Shown: piece after piece, positions 38,934-49,342 of the stretch
How positions within the stretch are numbered: position 1 is the first letter of the stretch
Layout: the number at the start of each line of letters is the position of its first letter
Assembly (NCBI RefSeq): GCF_001679045.1
Contig: NZ_LYCK01000012.1
Location: 310,001-374,000 of the forward strand
From: Haemophilus haemolyticus
GTDB lineage: Bacteria > Pseudomonadota > Gammaproteobacteria > Enterobacterales > Pasteurellaceae
DNA: 64,000 nt
Direction: 5' to 3'
Program-made: the position numbers and the translations under genes
Notes under the pieces: generated by a model
The model's input: the letters and a program-made list of their open reading frames with translations, nothing else
What the model was told of the DNA's origin: nothing
Database searches by the model: none

Positions 38934-41024
38934 TTATACATTTCGCCCTTGGTTAATTTGCACAAAGAACGTTTTTAAAGCCTCATTGCCAAAAATAAAC
39001 GCTAACGGTTGAGCAAGTTTCTTGCACCAGTTTGGGTATTCATTTGAGGTGCTCGGCAAATTAAAACTGATTTCTTGGCTAAGTAAATTTTCTAATTGCA
39101 CACCAATCAATCGGCTGTTACTTTCCGCTAAATAATGATGGATCATTCGGTTTAAATAATCGTGCATCGCCATAGAAAGCGCATCGCCTTCATAATGCGG
39201 CGGTAAATAATTATCACGATGTAAACTATTTAATAAGGCTTGTTTATCCATGACACGTTGATCGTATTTTTGCTTGAGCACTTCCCCATTCAGAATACCA
39301 AGTTGATTAAATAATTCTAAATCACGGCAATGCCAAAAACTTTGTAATGAGGGAACATCATGTGTACCAATAGTGGCATAAGCATTTCGAGGATAATCAG
39401 ATATACGAGGATATTCGCCATTTCGTTGGGCGAAATACAATACAAAATAAGAGAAAATTTGAAACTCGTTTAATTTCCACCGCACTTCATCAGGCACAGT
39501 GCCGAGATCTTCACCGATAATCAAACATTCATTGCGTACACTTTCAATGGCAAGAATCGCCATTAATTCATCAAAAGGATAATGCACATAAGCACCATCA
39601 GCCGCGGTTTTTCCTTCTGGAATCCACCACAAACGGAATAAGCCCATAACATGATCGATGCGTAGCACACCGAAATATTGCATATTGGCTCGTAGCATAT
39701 CGATAAATGGCGCAAAGCCACGTGCTTTTAGCACGGTTGGATTATAAGGTGGCAAATTCCAATTTTGCCCGACTGGGCCTAACGGATCGGGTGGCGCGCC
39801 AATAGAGGCATTTATACAATATAAATCAGGATCGATCCATACATCAGCACTGCCACGAGAACTATTCACCGCTAAATCGCCATAAATACCCAACTTCATA
39901 CCAGACTGTTTACAAAGATTTTGTAATGCGGAAAGTTGTTCTTCCGTAAGCCATTGCAACCAAGCAAAAAATTGGATTTGCTCATGGTATTTTTTCAATA
40001 GAGCTTTTCTTTTTGCCGCACTTAAATGTTGCCATTCCTTACGCCAGCCAAGCCAACCGATGGTGTTTTCTTCTGCTTGATGATCGGCGTGTTCTTGTAA
40101 ATCCAAGACATTAAATAAGCCCTGTAACAACAAAGGTTCGCCTTTGTTTTTTAAATAATCAGAAAAGATTTTTCGACGCATCACAATTTCAACGGATTGA
40201 CTACGTTGAAAGAAATCAAACAGGGACTCAAGTGCGGTTAATTTTAAAGCCAATATTGAAGAATAATCGACGCAATCACTTTCACGTAAAGCAGCAATTT
40301 TTGCTTGAATATCCTCACGCTTAAACCAATTTTGCACTGAACGGCAACGCTTAAATTCTGGTAACTCTAGAATAGATAAATATAAAAAATTCAACCAACG
40401 GCGAGAGGATGAACTATAAGGACTGGCCCAGTTTGGCACAGCAGGATACGGCAAATGTAATGGATTAATTCCTACATAATCTGCGCCTAATTTTGAACTT
40501 TGTTCAATCAAAGTGGCCAAATCGCCAAAATCGCCAATTCCCCAGTTTTGTTCTGAGCGTAAACTGTAAAGTTGCACATTCACGCCCCACACTTTTTTAT
40601 TTTTTAATACGGGTGGTTGAAAAGCTGTTTTAGGAGAAATAAGTAAACGAACGCGGTACTGTTCAGTATCAGAAAAAATAGATAATTGATAATAGCCAAA
40701 AGGAAGTGGAGGCAAGGAAAGTGCGGATAAATTTGAAAGTGTTTTTTCTAGCAGAATTGCATTAGATTCATTAATTAGCTGATAACGATATTCATCGGCA
40801 GCGGGCAAATCTAGACGATTGAGTCGATAATCAATCGGTTCATTTTCAAATGCTGCCAGTACATCGTAAAACTGTCCTTGCGCTTTTGGTGGAGGCTGCA
40901 AAAGCTCAACAAAAGTTGAAACCGTCTTTTCATCTGCGAAAATAAGATGTCCATCAATATCATAATGAGAAAGCGCTATACCGCATTTTTCTGCTTTTTG
41001 TTTGAGAGAATCCGAGATTTGCAT
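38934..41024 (-). CDS. malQ: 4-alpha-glucanotransferase (amylomaltase)
   Basis: A GH77 enzyme of 696 residues from the ATG at 41024; a GTG three codons upstream (41033) is another possible start. It moves malto-oligosaccharide chains between acceptors and so recycles short glucans made during glycogen breakdown. The catalytic motifs are VLRIDHVMGLFRLWW (nucleophile Asp), LIIGEDLGTVP (acid Glu) and IGTHDVPS (third Asp). It is the first gene of the malQ-glgB-glgX-glgC-glgA-glgP operon and has a good promoter upstream. USS cores lie at 39479 and 40230. Confidence 0.95.
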   Translation of the reverse strand: MQISDSLKQKAEKCGIALSHYDIDGHLIFADEKTVSTFVELLQPPPKAQGQFYDVLAAFENEPIDYRLNRLDLPAADEYRYQLINESNAILLEKTLSNLSALSLPPLPFGYYQLSIFSDTEQYRVRLLISPKTAFQPPVLKNKKVWGVNVQLYSLRSEQNWGIGDFGDLATLIEQSSKLGADYVGINPLHLPYPAVPNWASPYSSSSRRWLNFLYLSILELPEFKRCRSVQNWFKREDIQAKIAALRESDCVDYSSILALKLTALESLFDFFQRSQSVEIVMRRKIFSDYLKNKGEPLLLQGLFNVLDLQEHADHQAEENTIGWLGWRKEWQHLSAAKRKALLKKYHEQIQFFAWLQWLTEEQLSALQNLCKQSGMKLGIYGDLAVNSSRGSADVWIDPDLYCINASIGAPPDPLGPVGQNWNLPPYNPTVLKARGFAPFIDMLRANMQYFGVLRIDHVMGLFRLWWIPEGKTAADGAYVHYPFDELMAILAIESVRNECLIIGEDLGTVPDEVRWKLNEFQIFSYFVLYFAQRNGEYPRISDYPRNAYATIGTHDVPSLQSFWHCRDLELFNQLGILNGEVLKQKYDQRVMDKQALLNSLHRDNYLPPHYEGDALSMAMHDYLNRMIHHYLAESNSRLIGVQLENLLSQEISFNLPSTSNEYPNWCKKLAQPLAFIFGNEALKTFFVQINQGRNV

Positions 41025-41060
41025 AGACACCACATGACAACTGTATAACTCTTGTTAGGG

Positions 41061-41088
41061 ATTATAACTAAGCTGAAAGTGATGACAA
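41061..41088 (-). promoter_or_regulatory. Promoter of the malQ-glg operon
   Basis: On the minus strand TTGTCA (41088-41083) and a perfect TATAAT (41066-41061) are 16 bp apart, 36 bp before the malQ start and directly behind the preceding gene. It is the strongest sigma-70-like promoter I found in the window. Confidence 0.7.
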
Positions 41089-41094
41089 CCGGCT

Positions 41095-41547
41095 TTATTT
41101 AAAAGTGTGATCTTCGTCAATAATAAATTCAAACCAATCAATTACATCGCATTCATGTACACCATTTTTGATTAAAACATCAGCATTTTTCAAGGAGTCA
41201 GCATGGCCAGAAATAAGTGGATGCCATTCAGGGAGTGTTTTTCCTTCATAAAGCAAACGATAAGCGCAAGTGTCAGGCAACCAATGAAAATCAGGTAAAT
41301 TCTTTTTGGTGAGTTTGGTGCAGTCGGTTTCAATTTTAAAACGCTCTGAATAATTACCGCACTTTCCAGTTTCCACATCTAAAAGGTTACAAGCAATTCG
41401 AGTGTAATAAAGTTTTTGGCGTTTTCCTCGCCCTTGAATATATTTGCGATAACAGCATTTGCCGCAGCCATCGCATAAGGCTTCCCATTCAGATTCGGTC
41501 ATTTCAAGCAGGGATTTTGTTTGCCAAAAATTAAGTTCAAGTTGCAT
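41095..41547 (-). CDS. YcgN-family (UPF0260) cysteine-cluster protein
   Basis: A 150-residue protein of the UPF0260/YcgN family. The N-terminal part has the cluster CDGCGKCC at residues 26-33 and two more cysteines near 53 and 63, a pattern thought to bind zinc or iron. Its function is unknown in all organisms as far as I know. Family length is about 150. It lies between glnS and the glg operon on the same strand, and the operon promoter overlaps its 3' flank. A USS core at 41356-41364 is in the gene. Confidence 0.85.
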   Translation of the reverse strand: MQLELNFWQTKSLLEMTESEWEALCDGCGKCCYRKYIQGRGKRQKLYYTRIACNLLDVETGKCGNYSERFKIETDCTKLTKKNLPDFHWLPDTCAYRLLYEGKTLPEWHPLISGHADSLKNADVLIKNGVHECDVIDWFEFIIDEDHTFK

Positions 41548-41560
41548 AGTTGATACAAAT

Positions 41561-41601
41561 AAAAAGTGCGGTCAAAATCGCATTTATTTTGACCGCACTT
41601 G
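41561..41601 (-). terminator. USS inverted-pair terminator after glnS
   Basis: A perfect 15-bp stem, AAGTGCGGTCAAAAT (41564-41578) with its complement (41586-41600), is followed on the minus strand by TTTTT. It separates glnS from the ycgN-like gene. Confidence 0.85.
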
Positions 41602-41612
41602 GTTGATTAAAA

Positions 41613-43283
41613 TTAGAAGCCTTCTTTTAAGCTTACGGTTAAGTTAAACACCAAATGTTCAGGACGGCTATCTTTACTATCCGCACAGAAATAACCCTCA
41701 CGTTCAAATTGATAACCTTTCTCTGCTTCTGCAGCAGCCAAGCTTTGTTCAACAAAACCATGTTTTACCACGAGAGAATGTGGATTTAACACGCTTTCAA
41801 TATCATCTTCAGCACCTGGATTTGGCACGGTAAATAAGCGATCATACAAACGGAATTCAGCCGGATGATTATGTGCAGCAGAAACCCAGTGAATTACCCC
41901 TTTTACTTTGCGACCATCTGCTGGATTTTTACCTAACGTTTCTGGATCGTAAGTACAGAAGATCGTGGTGATTTCACCATTTGCATCTTTTTCGACACGT
42001 TCAGCTTTAATCACGTAAGCGTTACGTAAACGTACTTCTTTACCTAATACTAAACGTTTATATTGTTTATTTGCTTCTTCACGGAAGTCTGCGCGATCAA
42101 TATAAAGCTCTTTCGTAAACGGCAATTGACGCTCCCCTAATTCAGGGCGATTTGGATGATTTGGTGCCGTTAAGGTTTCTTCACCTTCAAAGTTTTCAAT
42201 CACGACACGAACAGGATCAATCACCGCCATTGCACGTGGTGCGTTTTCGTTTAAATCATCACGAATACAGGCTTCAAGTGCAGAATATTCCACCACGTTA
42301 TCTTGTTTAGTCACACCGATACGACGGCAGAACTCACGTAATGAAGCTGGAGTATAACCGCGACGACGTAAACCTGAAATCGTTGGCATACGCGGATCAT
42401 TCCAACCATCCACAATGCCGTCATTCACTAATTTCAATAATTTACGCTTAGACGTTAACGTGCCTTCTAAATTCAAACGAGAGAATTCATATTGATGCGG
42501 TAATGGACGCTCAATACTGATATTTTCCAACACCCAATCATATAAACGACGGTTATCTTGAAATTCTAATGTACAGATCGAGTGTGTAATACGCTCAATT
42601 GCATCAGAAATACAGTGGGTGAAATCGTACATTGGGTAAATGCACCATTTGTCACCTGTTTGGTGATGGCTAGCGAATTTAATACGATAAATTACTGGAT
42701 CACGCATGACCATAAATGGCGATGCCATATCAATTTTAGCACGTAAACTTGCTTTACCCTCTGCAAACTCACCGTTCTTCATTTTTTCAAATAAAACTAA
42801 GTTTTCCTCAATAGTGCGGTCACGATATGGGCTGTTTTTACCAGGCTCGGTTAACGTACCACGATATTCACGCATTTCTTCTGGAGAAAGCTCATCCACA
42901 TAAGCCAAGCCTTTTTTAATCAATTCAATCGCATAGCCATAAAGCGCATCAAAATAATCAGATGCATAACGCGGTTCGCCTTCCCATTTAAAACCTAACC
43001 ATTCCACGTCAGCTTTGATGGAATCTACATATTCCACGTCTTCTTTTACAGGATTGGTGTCATCAAAACGTAGGTTACATAAACCGTTATATTCTTTTGC
43101 CAAACCGAAGTTTAAGCAAATAGATTTTGCGTGACCAATATGCAAATAACCGTTCGGCTCAGGCGGAAAACGGGTATGAACGCTTTTATGTTTACCCGAA
43201 GCTAAATCTTCATCAATAATTTGGGTAATAAAATTGTGAGTGCGAGTATTTTCTGCACTTTCTAGAATTTCTGTATTGCTCAT
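41613..43283 (-). CDS. glnS: Glutaminyl-tRNA synthetase
   Basis: A 556-residue class I synthetase that charges tRNA-Gln in the cytoplasm. The HIGH signature lies in [15 protein letters not shown] (about residues 41-55), and the KMSKR-like loop is [11 protein letters not shown] near residue 270. The C-terminal half holds the two anticodon-binding beta barrels. Length agrees with E. coli GlnS (554). It is the first gene on the minus strand from an AT-rich upstream region shared with the divergent outer membrane gene. Confidence 0.97.
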   Translation of the reverse strand: MSNTEILESAENTRTHNFITQIIDEDLASGKHKSVHTRFPPEPNGYLHIGHAKSICLNFGLAKEYNGLCNLRFDDTNPVKEDVEYVDSIKADVEWLGFKWEGEPRYASDYFDALYGYAIELIKKGLAYVDELSPEEMREYRGTLTEPGKNSPYRDRTIEENLVLFEKMKNGEFAEGKASLRAKIDMASPFMVMRDPVIYRIKFASHHQTGDKWCIYPMYDFTHCISDAIERITHSICTLEFQDNRRLYDWVLENISIERPLPHQYEFSRLNLEGTLTSKRKLLKLVNDGIVDGWNDPRMPTISGLRRRGYTPASLREFCRRIGVTKQDNVVEYSALEACIRDDLNENAPRAMAVIDPVRVVIENFEGEETLTAPNHPNRPELGERQLPFTKELYIDRADFREEANKQYKRLVLGKEVRLRNAYVIKAERVEKDANGEITTIFCTYDPETLGKNPADGRKVKGVIHWVSAAHNHPAEFRLYDRLFTVPNPGAEDDIESVLNPHSLVVKHGFVEQSLAAAEAEKGYQFEREGYFCADSKDSRPEHLVFNLTVSLKEGF

Positions 43284-43587
43284 AACTTTCTCATAAATAG
43301 AAAAAATAATTTTGCCATTCTATACGAAAAGCAAGGCTTTGTGAATTTGATCACTAAACTAACCGCACTTTCTATTAATAGCTTATGACTTTTTCAGCAT
43401 TTTTTGTTTAACAGTAAGATTTTTCGTGCAAAAAATAGAATAAATCATTACAATTCCGCCCTTTCATGAACAATCGTTCAGTGGTTTGTTTTATAATTGG
43501 GTTCGCAAGGGAATAATTTTGTAAAACACAAAAGTGCGGTTAAAATCATCCGCACTTTCCACTCATTTTCGTAAGAAGGAAAACTCA
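43284..43587. promoter_or_regulatory. Divergent control region between glnS and the TolC-family gene
   Basis: It holds a USS core (43362-43370), a perfect dyad TGAAC-AATC-GTTCA (43467-43480) reminiscent of TetR-type operators, a TATAAT box 12 bp further on (43492-43497), and a USS dyad with one mismatch (43532-43556) ending just before the ribosome site AAGAAGGA. The dyad placed at the -35 position suggests repression of the efflux gene. Confidence 0.4.
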
Positions 43588-44955
43588 ATGTTTAAAATGA
43601 AAAATATCACGCTTGCTTTGTTGATGTCTGGTGCATTAGTGGGATGTGCCAATATTGGCGATTCTTATCAAGCTAGCCTTGAAGATTACAAGCAACATGA
43701 AGAAATTACCAAGCAATATAATGTAAAAGAAAATTGGTGGTCATTATATAACGATGCGCAATTAAATCGTGTCGTAGAACAAGCGTTAATAAACAACAAA
43801 GATTTAGCTAAAGCAGCTGTGGCAGTAAACCGTGCGCTTTACAGTGCAAATTTAGTGGGTGCAAATTTAGTGCCTGCATTTAATGGTTCAACTTCATCTG
43901 CGGCACAACGTCGAGTTGATACAAGTGCAAACTCTACCATTTCACACAAAGGTTCTTTAAATGTGAGCTATACATTGGATCTTTGGCAACGTTTAGCCAA
44001 TGCCGCTGATGCTGCGGAATGGTCGCACAAAGCAACCGCAGAAGACATGGAATCTGCTCGTTTATCATTAATCAATTCTGTGGTCACGACTTATTATCAA
44101 ATTGCTTATTTAAATGATGCAATTAGCACAACCAACGAAACGATCAAATATTACACTGATATTGGTAATATTATGCAAACGCGTTTAGCACAGGGTGTGG
44201 CTGATGCGGTCAGTGTTGATCAAGCACAACAAGCAGTATTAACAGCACGTAATAACAAATTAAATTTTGAAACCCAACGCAAAACGGCAGAACAAACCTT
44301 ACGCAATTTGCTGAACTTAAAACCAAATGATGCGTTAAATATCACGTTCCCTCATATTATGAATGTGAAAACAGCTGGGGTGAACTTAAATGTACCAGTC
44401 TCTGTGATTGCAAATCGTCCTGATGTAAAAGCAGCGCAATTCCGTTTAAGTAGCGCATTCAAAAATGCCAAAGCAACTCAAAAAAGTTGGTTCCCTGAAG
44501 TTAATTTAGGCGGAAGCCTATCTTCAACAGCAAGTACTGTTGGCACGGCGTTACACAATCCTGTGGCTGCTGGCACAGTCGGAATTAGCTTGCCATTCTT
44601 AAATTGGAACACCGTAAAATGGAACGTTAAAATTTCTGAAGCTGACTATGAAACCGCGCGTTTAAATTACGAACAACGTATTACTACCGCTCTCAATAAC
44701 GTGGATACCAACTACTTTGCCTTTACCCAAGCGCAAAGCACATTAAGTAATTTACAGCAAACCCATAGTTACAATCAACGTATCACGCAATATTATCGAA
44801 ATCGCTATAATGCGGGCGTGTCCGAATTGCGCGAATGGTTAGTTGCAGCCAATACTGAAAAATCATCACAACTTGCAATTTTGAATGCAAAATATCAAGT
44901 GTTGCAAAGTGAAAATGCGGTATATAGCTCAATGGCGGGATATTACTCTCGTTAA
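43588..44955 (+). CDS. TolC/NodT-family outer membrane efflux lipoprotein
   Basis: 455 residues from the ATG at 43588, with AAGAAGGA eight bases upstream; a frame open upstream is rejected. A lipoprotein signal ends LMSGALVGC (cysteine at residue 21). The rest has the two repeated OEP halves of outer membrane factors: long helices, APVSVIANRPDVKAAQ-like motif (VSVIANRPDVKAAQF near 290) and beta strands. Such trimeric channels join RND, MFS or ABC pumps, but no pump gene is adjacent, so the partner is elsewhere. It ends in a good terminator. Confidence 0.88.
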   Translation: MFKMKNITLALLMSGALVGCANIGDSYQASLEDYKQHEEITKQYNVKENWWSLYNDAQLNRVVEQALINNKDLAKAAVAVNRALYSANLVGANLVPAFNGSTSSAAQRRVDTSANSTISHKGSLNVSYTLDLWQRLANAADAAEWSHKATAEDMESARLSLINSVVTTYYQIAYLNDAISTTNETIKYYTDIGNIMQTRLAQGVADAVSVDQAQQAVLTARNNKLNFETQRKTAEQTLRNLLNLKPNDALNITFPHIMNVKTAGVNLNVPVSVIANRPDVKAAQFRLSSAFKNAKATQKSWFPEVNLGGSLSSTASTVGTALHNPVAAGTVGISLPFLNWNTVKWNVKISEADYETARLNYEQRITTALNNVDTNYFAFTQAQSTLSNLQQTHSYNQRITQYYRNRYNAGVSELREWLVAANTEKSSQLAILNAKYQVLQSENAVYSSMAGYYSR

Positions 44956-44969
44956 TAAAAACAAACATA

Positions 44970-44993
44970 GGGCGTTTTTAAACGCCCTTTTTA
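44970..44993 (+). terminator. Terminator after the TolC-family gene
   Basis: GGGCGTTT (44970-44977) pairs with AAACGCCC (44980-44987), followed by five T. Confidence 0.85.
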
Positions 44994-45045
44994 ATATTAC
45001 ATTCCTCACTTAAGGTATAAACCTTACCAATAAATATTCCTAAAA

Positions 45046-45675
45046 ATGAAAAAACAACTTACTTTTTATTTTATTCGTCACGGTCGCACTGTTTGGAACG
45101 AACAAGGATTAATGCAAGGCAGTGGAGATTCTCCATTAACAGAAGAAGGCATTCAAAGTGCGGTCAAAACTGGACAAGCTTTACAAAATGTCAATTTTAT
45201 TGCGGCCTATTCTAGCTGTTTAAAACGCACCATTGACACGGCCAATTATATTATTGGCGATCGTGACATTCCCTTATTCCAACATCGTGGATTAAATGAA
45301 CATTATTTTGGTAGTTGGGAAGGAACAAATGTAGAACTGATCCGACCTTTGCCTGAATTCCAGCAAATGATTAATGATCCTGCTAACTATAAAGCTGAAT
45401 CGAATGGTGGAGAAACCTATGAACAACTAGCCAAACGAGCTATCGCAGCTGTACAAGATATTATTAAGATTCATCAAGAAGGGAATATTTTAGTGGTATC
45501 GCATGGGCATACCTTGCGTCTATTGATTGCTTTACTCAATGGTGCAACTTGGCAAGATCACCGAGATAAAGACAAATCAGTATCTTTATTAAATACAGCT
45601 ATTAGCATCATGCATTATGACAGTGAAAAAGGCTTTAGCCTTGAAAAACTAAATGACACAACGCATTTACAATAG
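45046..45675 (+). CDS. Histidine phosphatase family (phosphoglycerate-mutase-like) protein
   Basis: A 209-residue protein of the histidine phosphatase superfamily. FIRHGRTVWNE near residue 9 carries the phosphate-accepting histidine (RHG). SSCLKRTIDTA near 57 and VVSHGHTLRLL near 149 give the second arginine and histidine. It resembles GpmB/YhfR-type proteins. Whether it is a mutase or a phosphatase cannot be told from the sequence; the cofactor-independent group tends to be phosphatases. A USS core lies at 45156-45164. It converges on pepT. Confidence 0.8.
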   Translation: MKKQLTFYFIRHGRTVWNEQGLMQGSGDSPLTEEGIQSAVKTGQALQNVNFIAAYSSCLKRTIDTANYIIGDRDIPLFQHRGLNEHYFGSWEGTNVELIRPLPEFQQMINDPANYKAESNGGETYEQLAKRAIAAVQDIIKIHQEGNILVVSHGHTLRLLIALLNGATWQDHRDKDKSVSLLNTAISIMHYDSEKGFSLEKLNDTTHLQ

Positions 45676-45677
45676 AT

Positions 45678-45705
45678 AAAAAAAAGCCCCTAAATCATTA
45701 GGAGC
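45678..45705 (-). terminator. Terminator of pepT
   Basis: On the minus strand GCTCCTAA and TTAGGGGC form a stem around a short loop, with one G-T pair, followed by TTTTTTT. It lies about 140 bp after the pepT stop. Confidence 0.65.
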
Positions 45706-45810
45706 ATCAAAAAGGAATTTATGAATAAAATCTCTAAAGTTTAGCTTTATCAAAGGAATCTCGATAAAACAAGGTCATTATATTGACTAATCTAAAGAAT
45801 AGCAAGAGAA

Positions 45811-45862
45811 ATCTTTACATTTCTTTACAAATCTTTATGTTTCTTTACAGACCTTTACATTT
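45811..45862. repeat. Five-copy 10-bp tandem repeat across the pepT stop codon
   Basis: CTTTAC (once CTTTAT) recurs with an exact 10-bp period at 45813, 45823, 45833, 45843 and 45853; unit consensus is about nnCTTTACAT. The fourth unit contains the pepT stop codon. The unit length is not a multiple of three. Confidence 0.65.
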
Positions 45863-47083
45863 CAACATTTCGATAATTACTTGGACAGTATTTTCCATGC
45901 CTTGTAAAGAAACCAACTCGTGTTTACTATGGAAATTGTAGCCACCAGTAAAAATATTCGGGCATGCTAAACCTTTAGAGGCTAAAAATGCCCCATCTGT
46001 ACCGCCTCTAATCGGCTTATGACTTGGTTTAACCCCTACCGCTTTCATTGCGCGATCAGCAAGTTCAATTGATTGAGGAACATTTTTTACCACATCATAC
46101 ATATTTTGGTAGCTATCTTGAATTTCTAACTCAATAGGCTTTTTCAAACCTTTTTTAGCATTAAATTTTTCCACCTGACTTTTAATAAAAGCTTTTCTTT
46201 GTGCGAAATTCTGCTCATCAAAATCACGAATCAAATAAGTGAGCTCCACTTGCTCAATATCGCCAGAAAAATCTTCTAAATGATAAAAGCCCGCTTTCCC
46301 ATCCGTTTTTTCTGGTACTTCATCAACAGGGAAAATTTGCTGAAATTCACAAGCTAAAGTCAGTGCATTCACCATTTTTCCTTTTGCGTAACCAGGATGA
46401 ATACTCCGGCCGAAAAACCGCACTTTTGCCGTTGCCGCATTAAAGTTTTCGTATTCTAATTCCCCTACTTCTCCCCCATCAATGGTATATGCCCAATCAC
46501 AGGAAAACTTTTCCATTGGGAAATAATGGATTCCCAAGCCAATTTCTTCATCAGGCGTAAAAGCAACACGAATATTGCAATGAGGAATATTCTCTTTTTG
46601 AAGAATGGAAAGTGCGGTCATAATTTCTGCAATTCCTGCTTTATTATCCGCCCCAAGCAAAGTGGTTCCGTCGGCAACAATCAGAGTCTGCCCGACCAAT
46701 TTTTGCATAAAAGAATAATAAACAGGACTAATAAACTCCTCGCCAATACCTAATGCAATATCTCCGCCACGATATTGCTCTATCACTTCAGGGCGTACAT
46801 TTTTACCACTACATTGCGGCGATGTATCAAGATGCGCAATTAAACCAATGGTTTTCGTTAAGTTAGGATCATTAGCGGGTAAGAATGCTGTCACAACCGC
46901 GTATTTACTTACTTCAACATTCTCCAAACCAAGCTGGATGAGCTCTTTTTGCAGCTGCATAGCTAACTTCATTTGCCCGACTGAGCTAGGGGAATGCTTA
47001 GCATTAGGTTTTGATTGGGTGTCAAAAGACACATAATGTAAAAATCGTTCTAAAAGTTCTGTTTTATCTATTTGAGAAATCAT
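45845..47083 (-). CDS. pepT: Peptidase T (tripeptide aminopeptidase)
   Basis: A 412-residue M20B metallopeptidase that removes the N-terminal residue of tripeptides in the cytoplasm. Zinc ligands are in LIAHLDTSPQC (near 80), LLGADNKAGIAE (near 142) and FTPDEEIGLG (near 177), with a final histidine in NFHSKHELV near 382. Length matches E. coli PepT (408). The C-terminus lies within a 10-bp tandem repeat. USS cores lie at 46417 and 46610. Upstream, 47084-47379 holds one USS core and a potA leader hairpin, no gene. Confidence 0.96.
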   Translation of the reverse strand: MISQIDKTELLERFLHYVSFDTQSKPNAKHSPSSVGQMKLAMQLQKELIQLGLENVEVSKYAVVTAFLPANDPNLTKTIGLIAHLDTSPQCSGKNVRPEVIEQYRGGDIALGIGEEFISPVYYSFMQKLVGQTLIVADGTTLLGADNKAGIAEIMTALSILQKENIPHCNIRVAFTPDEEIGLGIHYFPMEKFSCDWAYTIDGGEVGELEYENFNAATAKVRFFGRSIHPGYAKGKMVNALTLACEFQQIFPVDEVPEKTDGKAGFYHLEDFSGDIEQVELTYLIRDFDEQNFAQRKAFIKSQVEKFNAKKGLKKPIELEIQDSYQNMYDVVKNVPQSIELADRAMKAVGVKPSHKPIRGGTDGAFLASKGLACPNIFTGGYNFHSKHELVSLQGMENTVQVIIEMLKCKGL

Positions 47084-47307
47084 ATTCTCGCTCCTTTTAA
47101 AAATATCTTTTTTAGTTTAACGAGAAAAATAGAAAACATCTTGATATATAACAATATTTATAAAATTAATGAAGTAAAATTCATTGAAAGTGCGGTTAAA
47201 TTTCTCGTTATTTTTATGGACGGCAGTTTTTTTACTTTCTAAGGCATTAAGTCCTTTTAATTATTAACAATTCACTATATCATAGGCGTCTATTTTTATA
47301 TGTCGCC

Positions 47308-47327
47308 CCTGCAGTCTTGCAGGTTTT
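47308..47327 (+). promoter_or_regulatory. Terminator-like hairpin in the potA leader
   Basis: CCTGCA (47308-47313) and TGCAGG (47318-47323) form a stem with a GTCT loop, followed by TTTTATTT. It lies 53 bp before the potA start and could attenuate the operon. Confidence 0.45.
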
Positions 47328-47379
47328 ATTTCTACTCAGTACCAAATCATTGGTGAAATTAGGGAGAAAACCAAAGCTA

Positions 47380-48498
47380 GTGGAAAATCAGCTTCAAAAC
47401 AAGCCTATTATTGAGCTTCGTTCAATCAAAAAATCCTATGGTTCTAACACCATTATTAACGATTTCAATCTCACAATTAATAACGGTGAATTTGTCACTA
47501 TTCTTGGCCCTTCAGGCTGTGGTAAGACCACAGTTTTACGCTTACTTGCAGGCTTAGAAGAATTGGATTCAGGTAGCATTATTTTAGATGGTGAAGATAT
47601 CACCAATGTGCCAGCGGAAAAGCGTCATATTAATACAGTATTCCAAAGCTATGCGCTATTTCCACATATGACAATTTTTGAGAACGTAGCTTTTGGTTTG
47701 CGTATGCAAAAAGTACCAAACGACGAAATTAAACCGCGTGTTTTAGAAGCCTTACGTATGGTACAGCTAGAAGAGATGGCAGATCGTAAGCCAACTCAAC
47801 TTTCTGGCGGACAACAACAACGTATTGCCATCGCTCGCGCCGTAGTAAATAAACCAAAAGTGTTGTTACTTGATGAGTCTTTATCTGCATTGGATTACAA
47901 ATTGCGTAAACAAATGCAAAATGAACTCAAAATGTTACAACGTCAGCTTGGCATTACCTTTATTTTCGTCACCCACGATCAAGAAGAAGCAATTACAATG
48001 TCTGACCGTATCGTGTTATTACGTAAAGGTAAAATCGCACAAGATGGTTCTCCACGTGAAATCTATGAAGATCCAGCAAACTTATTCGTTGCTCGTTTCA
48101 TTGGCGAAATTAACGTATTTGAAGCTACTGTGATTGAACGTAAATCAGAACAAGTTGTACTTGCAAATGTGGAAGGTCGAGTTTGTGATATTTACACAGA
48201 CATGCCTGTTGAGAAAGATCAAAAACTTCAAGTACTACTTCGTCCTGAAGATATTGTGATTGAAGAATTAGATGAAAATGAACATTCTAAAGCAATTATC
48301 GGCCACATTGTTGACCGCACTTACAAAGGAATGACATTAGAATCAACGGTAGAATTTGATCATAATGGTATGCGTGTTCTCGTAAGTGAATTCTTTAACG
48401 AAGACGATCCACATATGGATCATAGCGTAGGTCAACGCGTAGGCATCACATGGCATGAAGGCTGGGAGGTTGTTCTCAACGATGAAGATAATCAATAA
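47380..48498 (+). CDS. potA: PotA, ATPase of the spermidine/putrescine importer
   Basis: 372 residues from the GTG at 47380 ([20 protein letters not shown]). A frame open 21 codons upstream is rejected because the family begins here, although the AGGGAGA site is some 13 bases away. Walker [10 protein letters not shown], signature [14 protein letters not shown] and Walker [13 protein letters not shown] are all clear. A C-terminal TOBE regulatory domain follows (about 280-372). Note DES instead of DEP after Walker B. First gene of potABCD. A USS core lies at 48314-48322. Confidence 0.95.
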   Translation: MENQLQNKPIIELRSIKKSYGSNTIINDFNLTINNGEFVTILGPSGCGKTTVLRLLAGLEELDSGSIILDGEDITNVPAEKRHINTVFQSYALFPHMTIFENVAFGLRMQKVPNDEIKPRVLEALRMVQLEEMADRKPTQLSGGQQQRIAIARAVVNKPKVLLLDESLSALDYKLRKQMQNELKMLQRQLGITFIFVTHDQEEAITMSDRIVLLRKGKIAQDGSPREIYEDPANLFVARFIGEINVFEATVIERKSEQVVLANVEGRVCDIYTDMPVEKDQKLQVLLRPEDIVIEELDENEHSKAIIGHIVDRTYKGMTLESTVEFDHNGMRVLVSEFFNEDDPHMDHSVGQRVGITWHEGWEVVLNDEDNQ

Positions 48499-49342
48499 TA
48501 AATTCCAGAAAATTACTGTTGCGATTATCTTCAGTTGGCTCATCTTCTTTGTGTTGATTCCAAACTTATTGGTATTCGCCGTAAGTTTTCTGACTAGAGA
48601 CGGTAGCGACTTTTACGCTTTCCCAATCACCATTGAAAACTACACAAACTTGTTTAATCCGCTTTATGCACAAGTTGTGTGGAATTCATTGTATATGTCG
48701 GGCATAGCTACCATTATTTGCTTATTAGTTGGCTATCCATTTGCTTTCATGATGAGCAAAATTAATCCTAAATATAGACCGCTCTTATTGTTCCTTGTGG
48801 TTTTACCATTCTGGACAAACTCGTTGATCCGTATTTATGGAATGAAAGTGTTTCTCGGTGTGAAAGGTGTGCTTAATACCATGTTGATGGACATGGGAAT
48901 ATTGAGTGAACCAATTCGCATTTTGAATACAGAAATTGCGGTAATCATTGGATTAGTTTATTTACTATTGCCATTTATGATTTTGCCACTCTACTCTGCG
49001 ATTGAAAAATTAGACGGTCGCTTATTAGAGGCTGCAAGAGATTTAGGCGCAAATGCATTCCAACGTTTCTTCCGTGTCATTTTACCATTAACCATGCCAG
49101 GCATCATCGCAGGGTGTTTATTAGTATTATTACCGGCAATGGGTATGTTCTACGTTGCAGACTTACTTGGTGGAGCAAAAGTATTGCTTGTTGGTAACGT
49201 AATTAAAAGCGAATTCTTAATTTCTCGTAACTGGCCATTTGGTTCTGCAATCAGTATTGGTTTAACTGTTCTAATGGCATTATTGATTTTCGTGTACTAC
49301 CGCGCGAATAAGCTATTGAATAAGAAAGTGGAGTTAGAATAA
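48482..49342 (+). CDS. potB: PotB, permease of the polyamine importer
   Basis: 286 residues from the ATG at 48482 ([20 protein letters not shown]), which overlaps the potA end by 17 bases. A longer frame from 48455 is rejected. It has six hydrophobic segments and the EAA loop [21 protein letters not shown] near residue 190, which docks on PotA. It forms the channel with PotC. Its stop overlaps the potC start by one base. Confidence 0.95.
   Translation: MKIINNKFQKITVAIIFSWLIFFVLIPNLLVFAVSFLTRDGSDFYAFPITIENYTNLFNPLYAQVVWNSLYMSGIATIICLLVGYPFAFMMSKINPKYRPLLLFLVVLPFWTNSLIRIYGMKVFLGVKGVLNTMLMDMGILSEPIRILNTEIAVIIGLVYLLLPFMILPLYSAIEKLDGRLLEAARDLGANAFQRFFRVILPLTMPGIIAGCLLVLLPAMGMFYVADLLGGAKVLLVGNVIKSEFLISRNWPFGSAISIGLTVLMALLIFVYYRANKLLNKKVELE

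Noticed and set aside
45721..45744. A 7-codon ORF (MNKISKV) with AAGGAA before it, as a leader peptide
   Set aside because: No gene follows on that strand and the codons show no regulatory bias.
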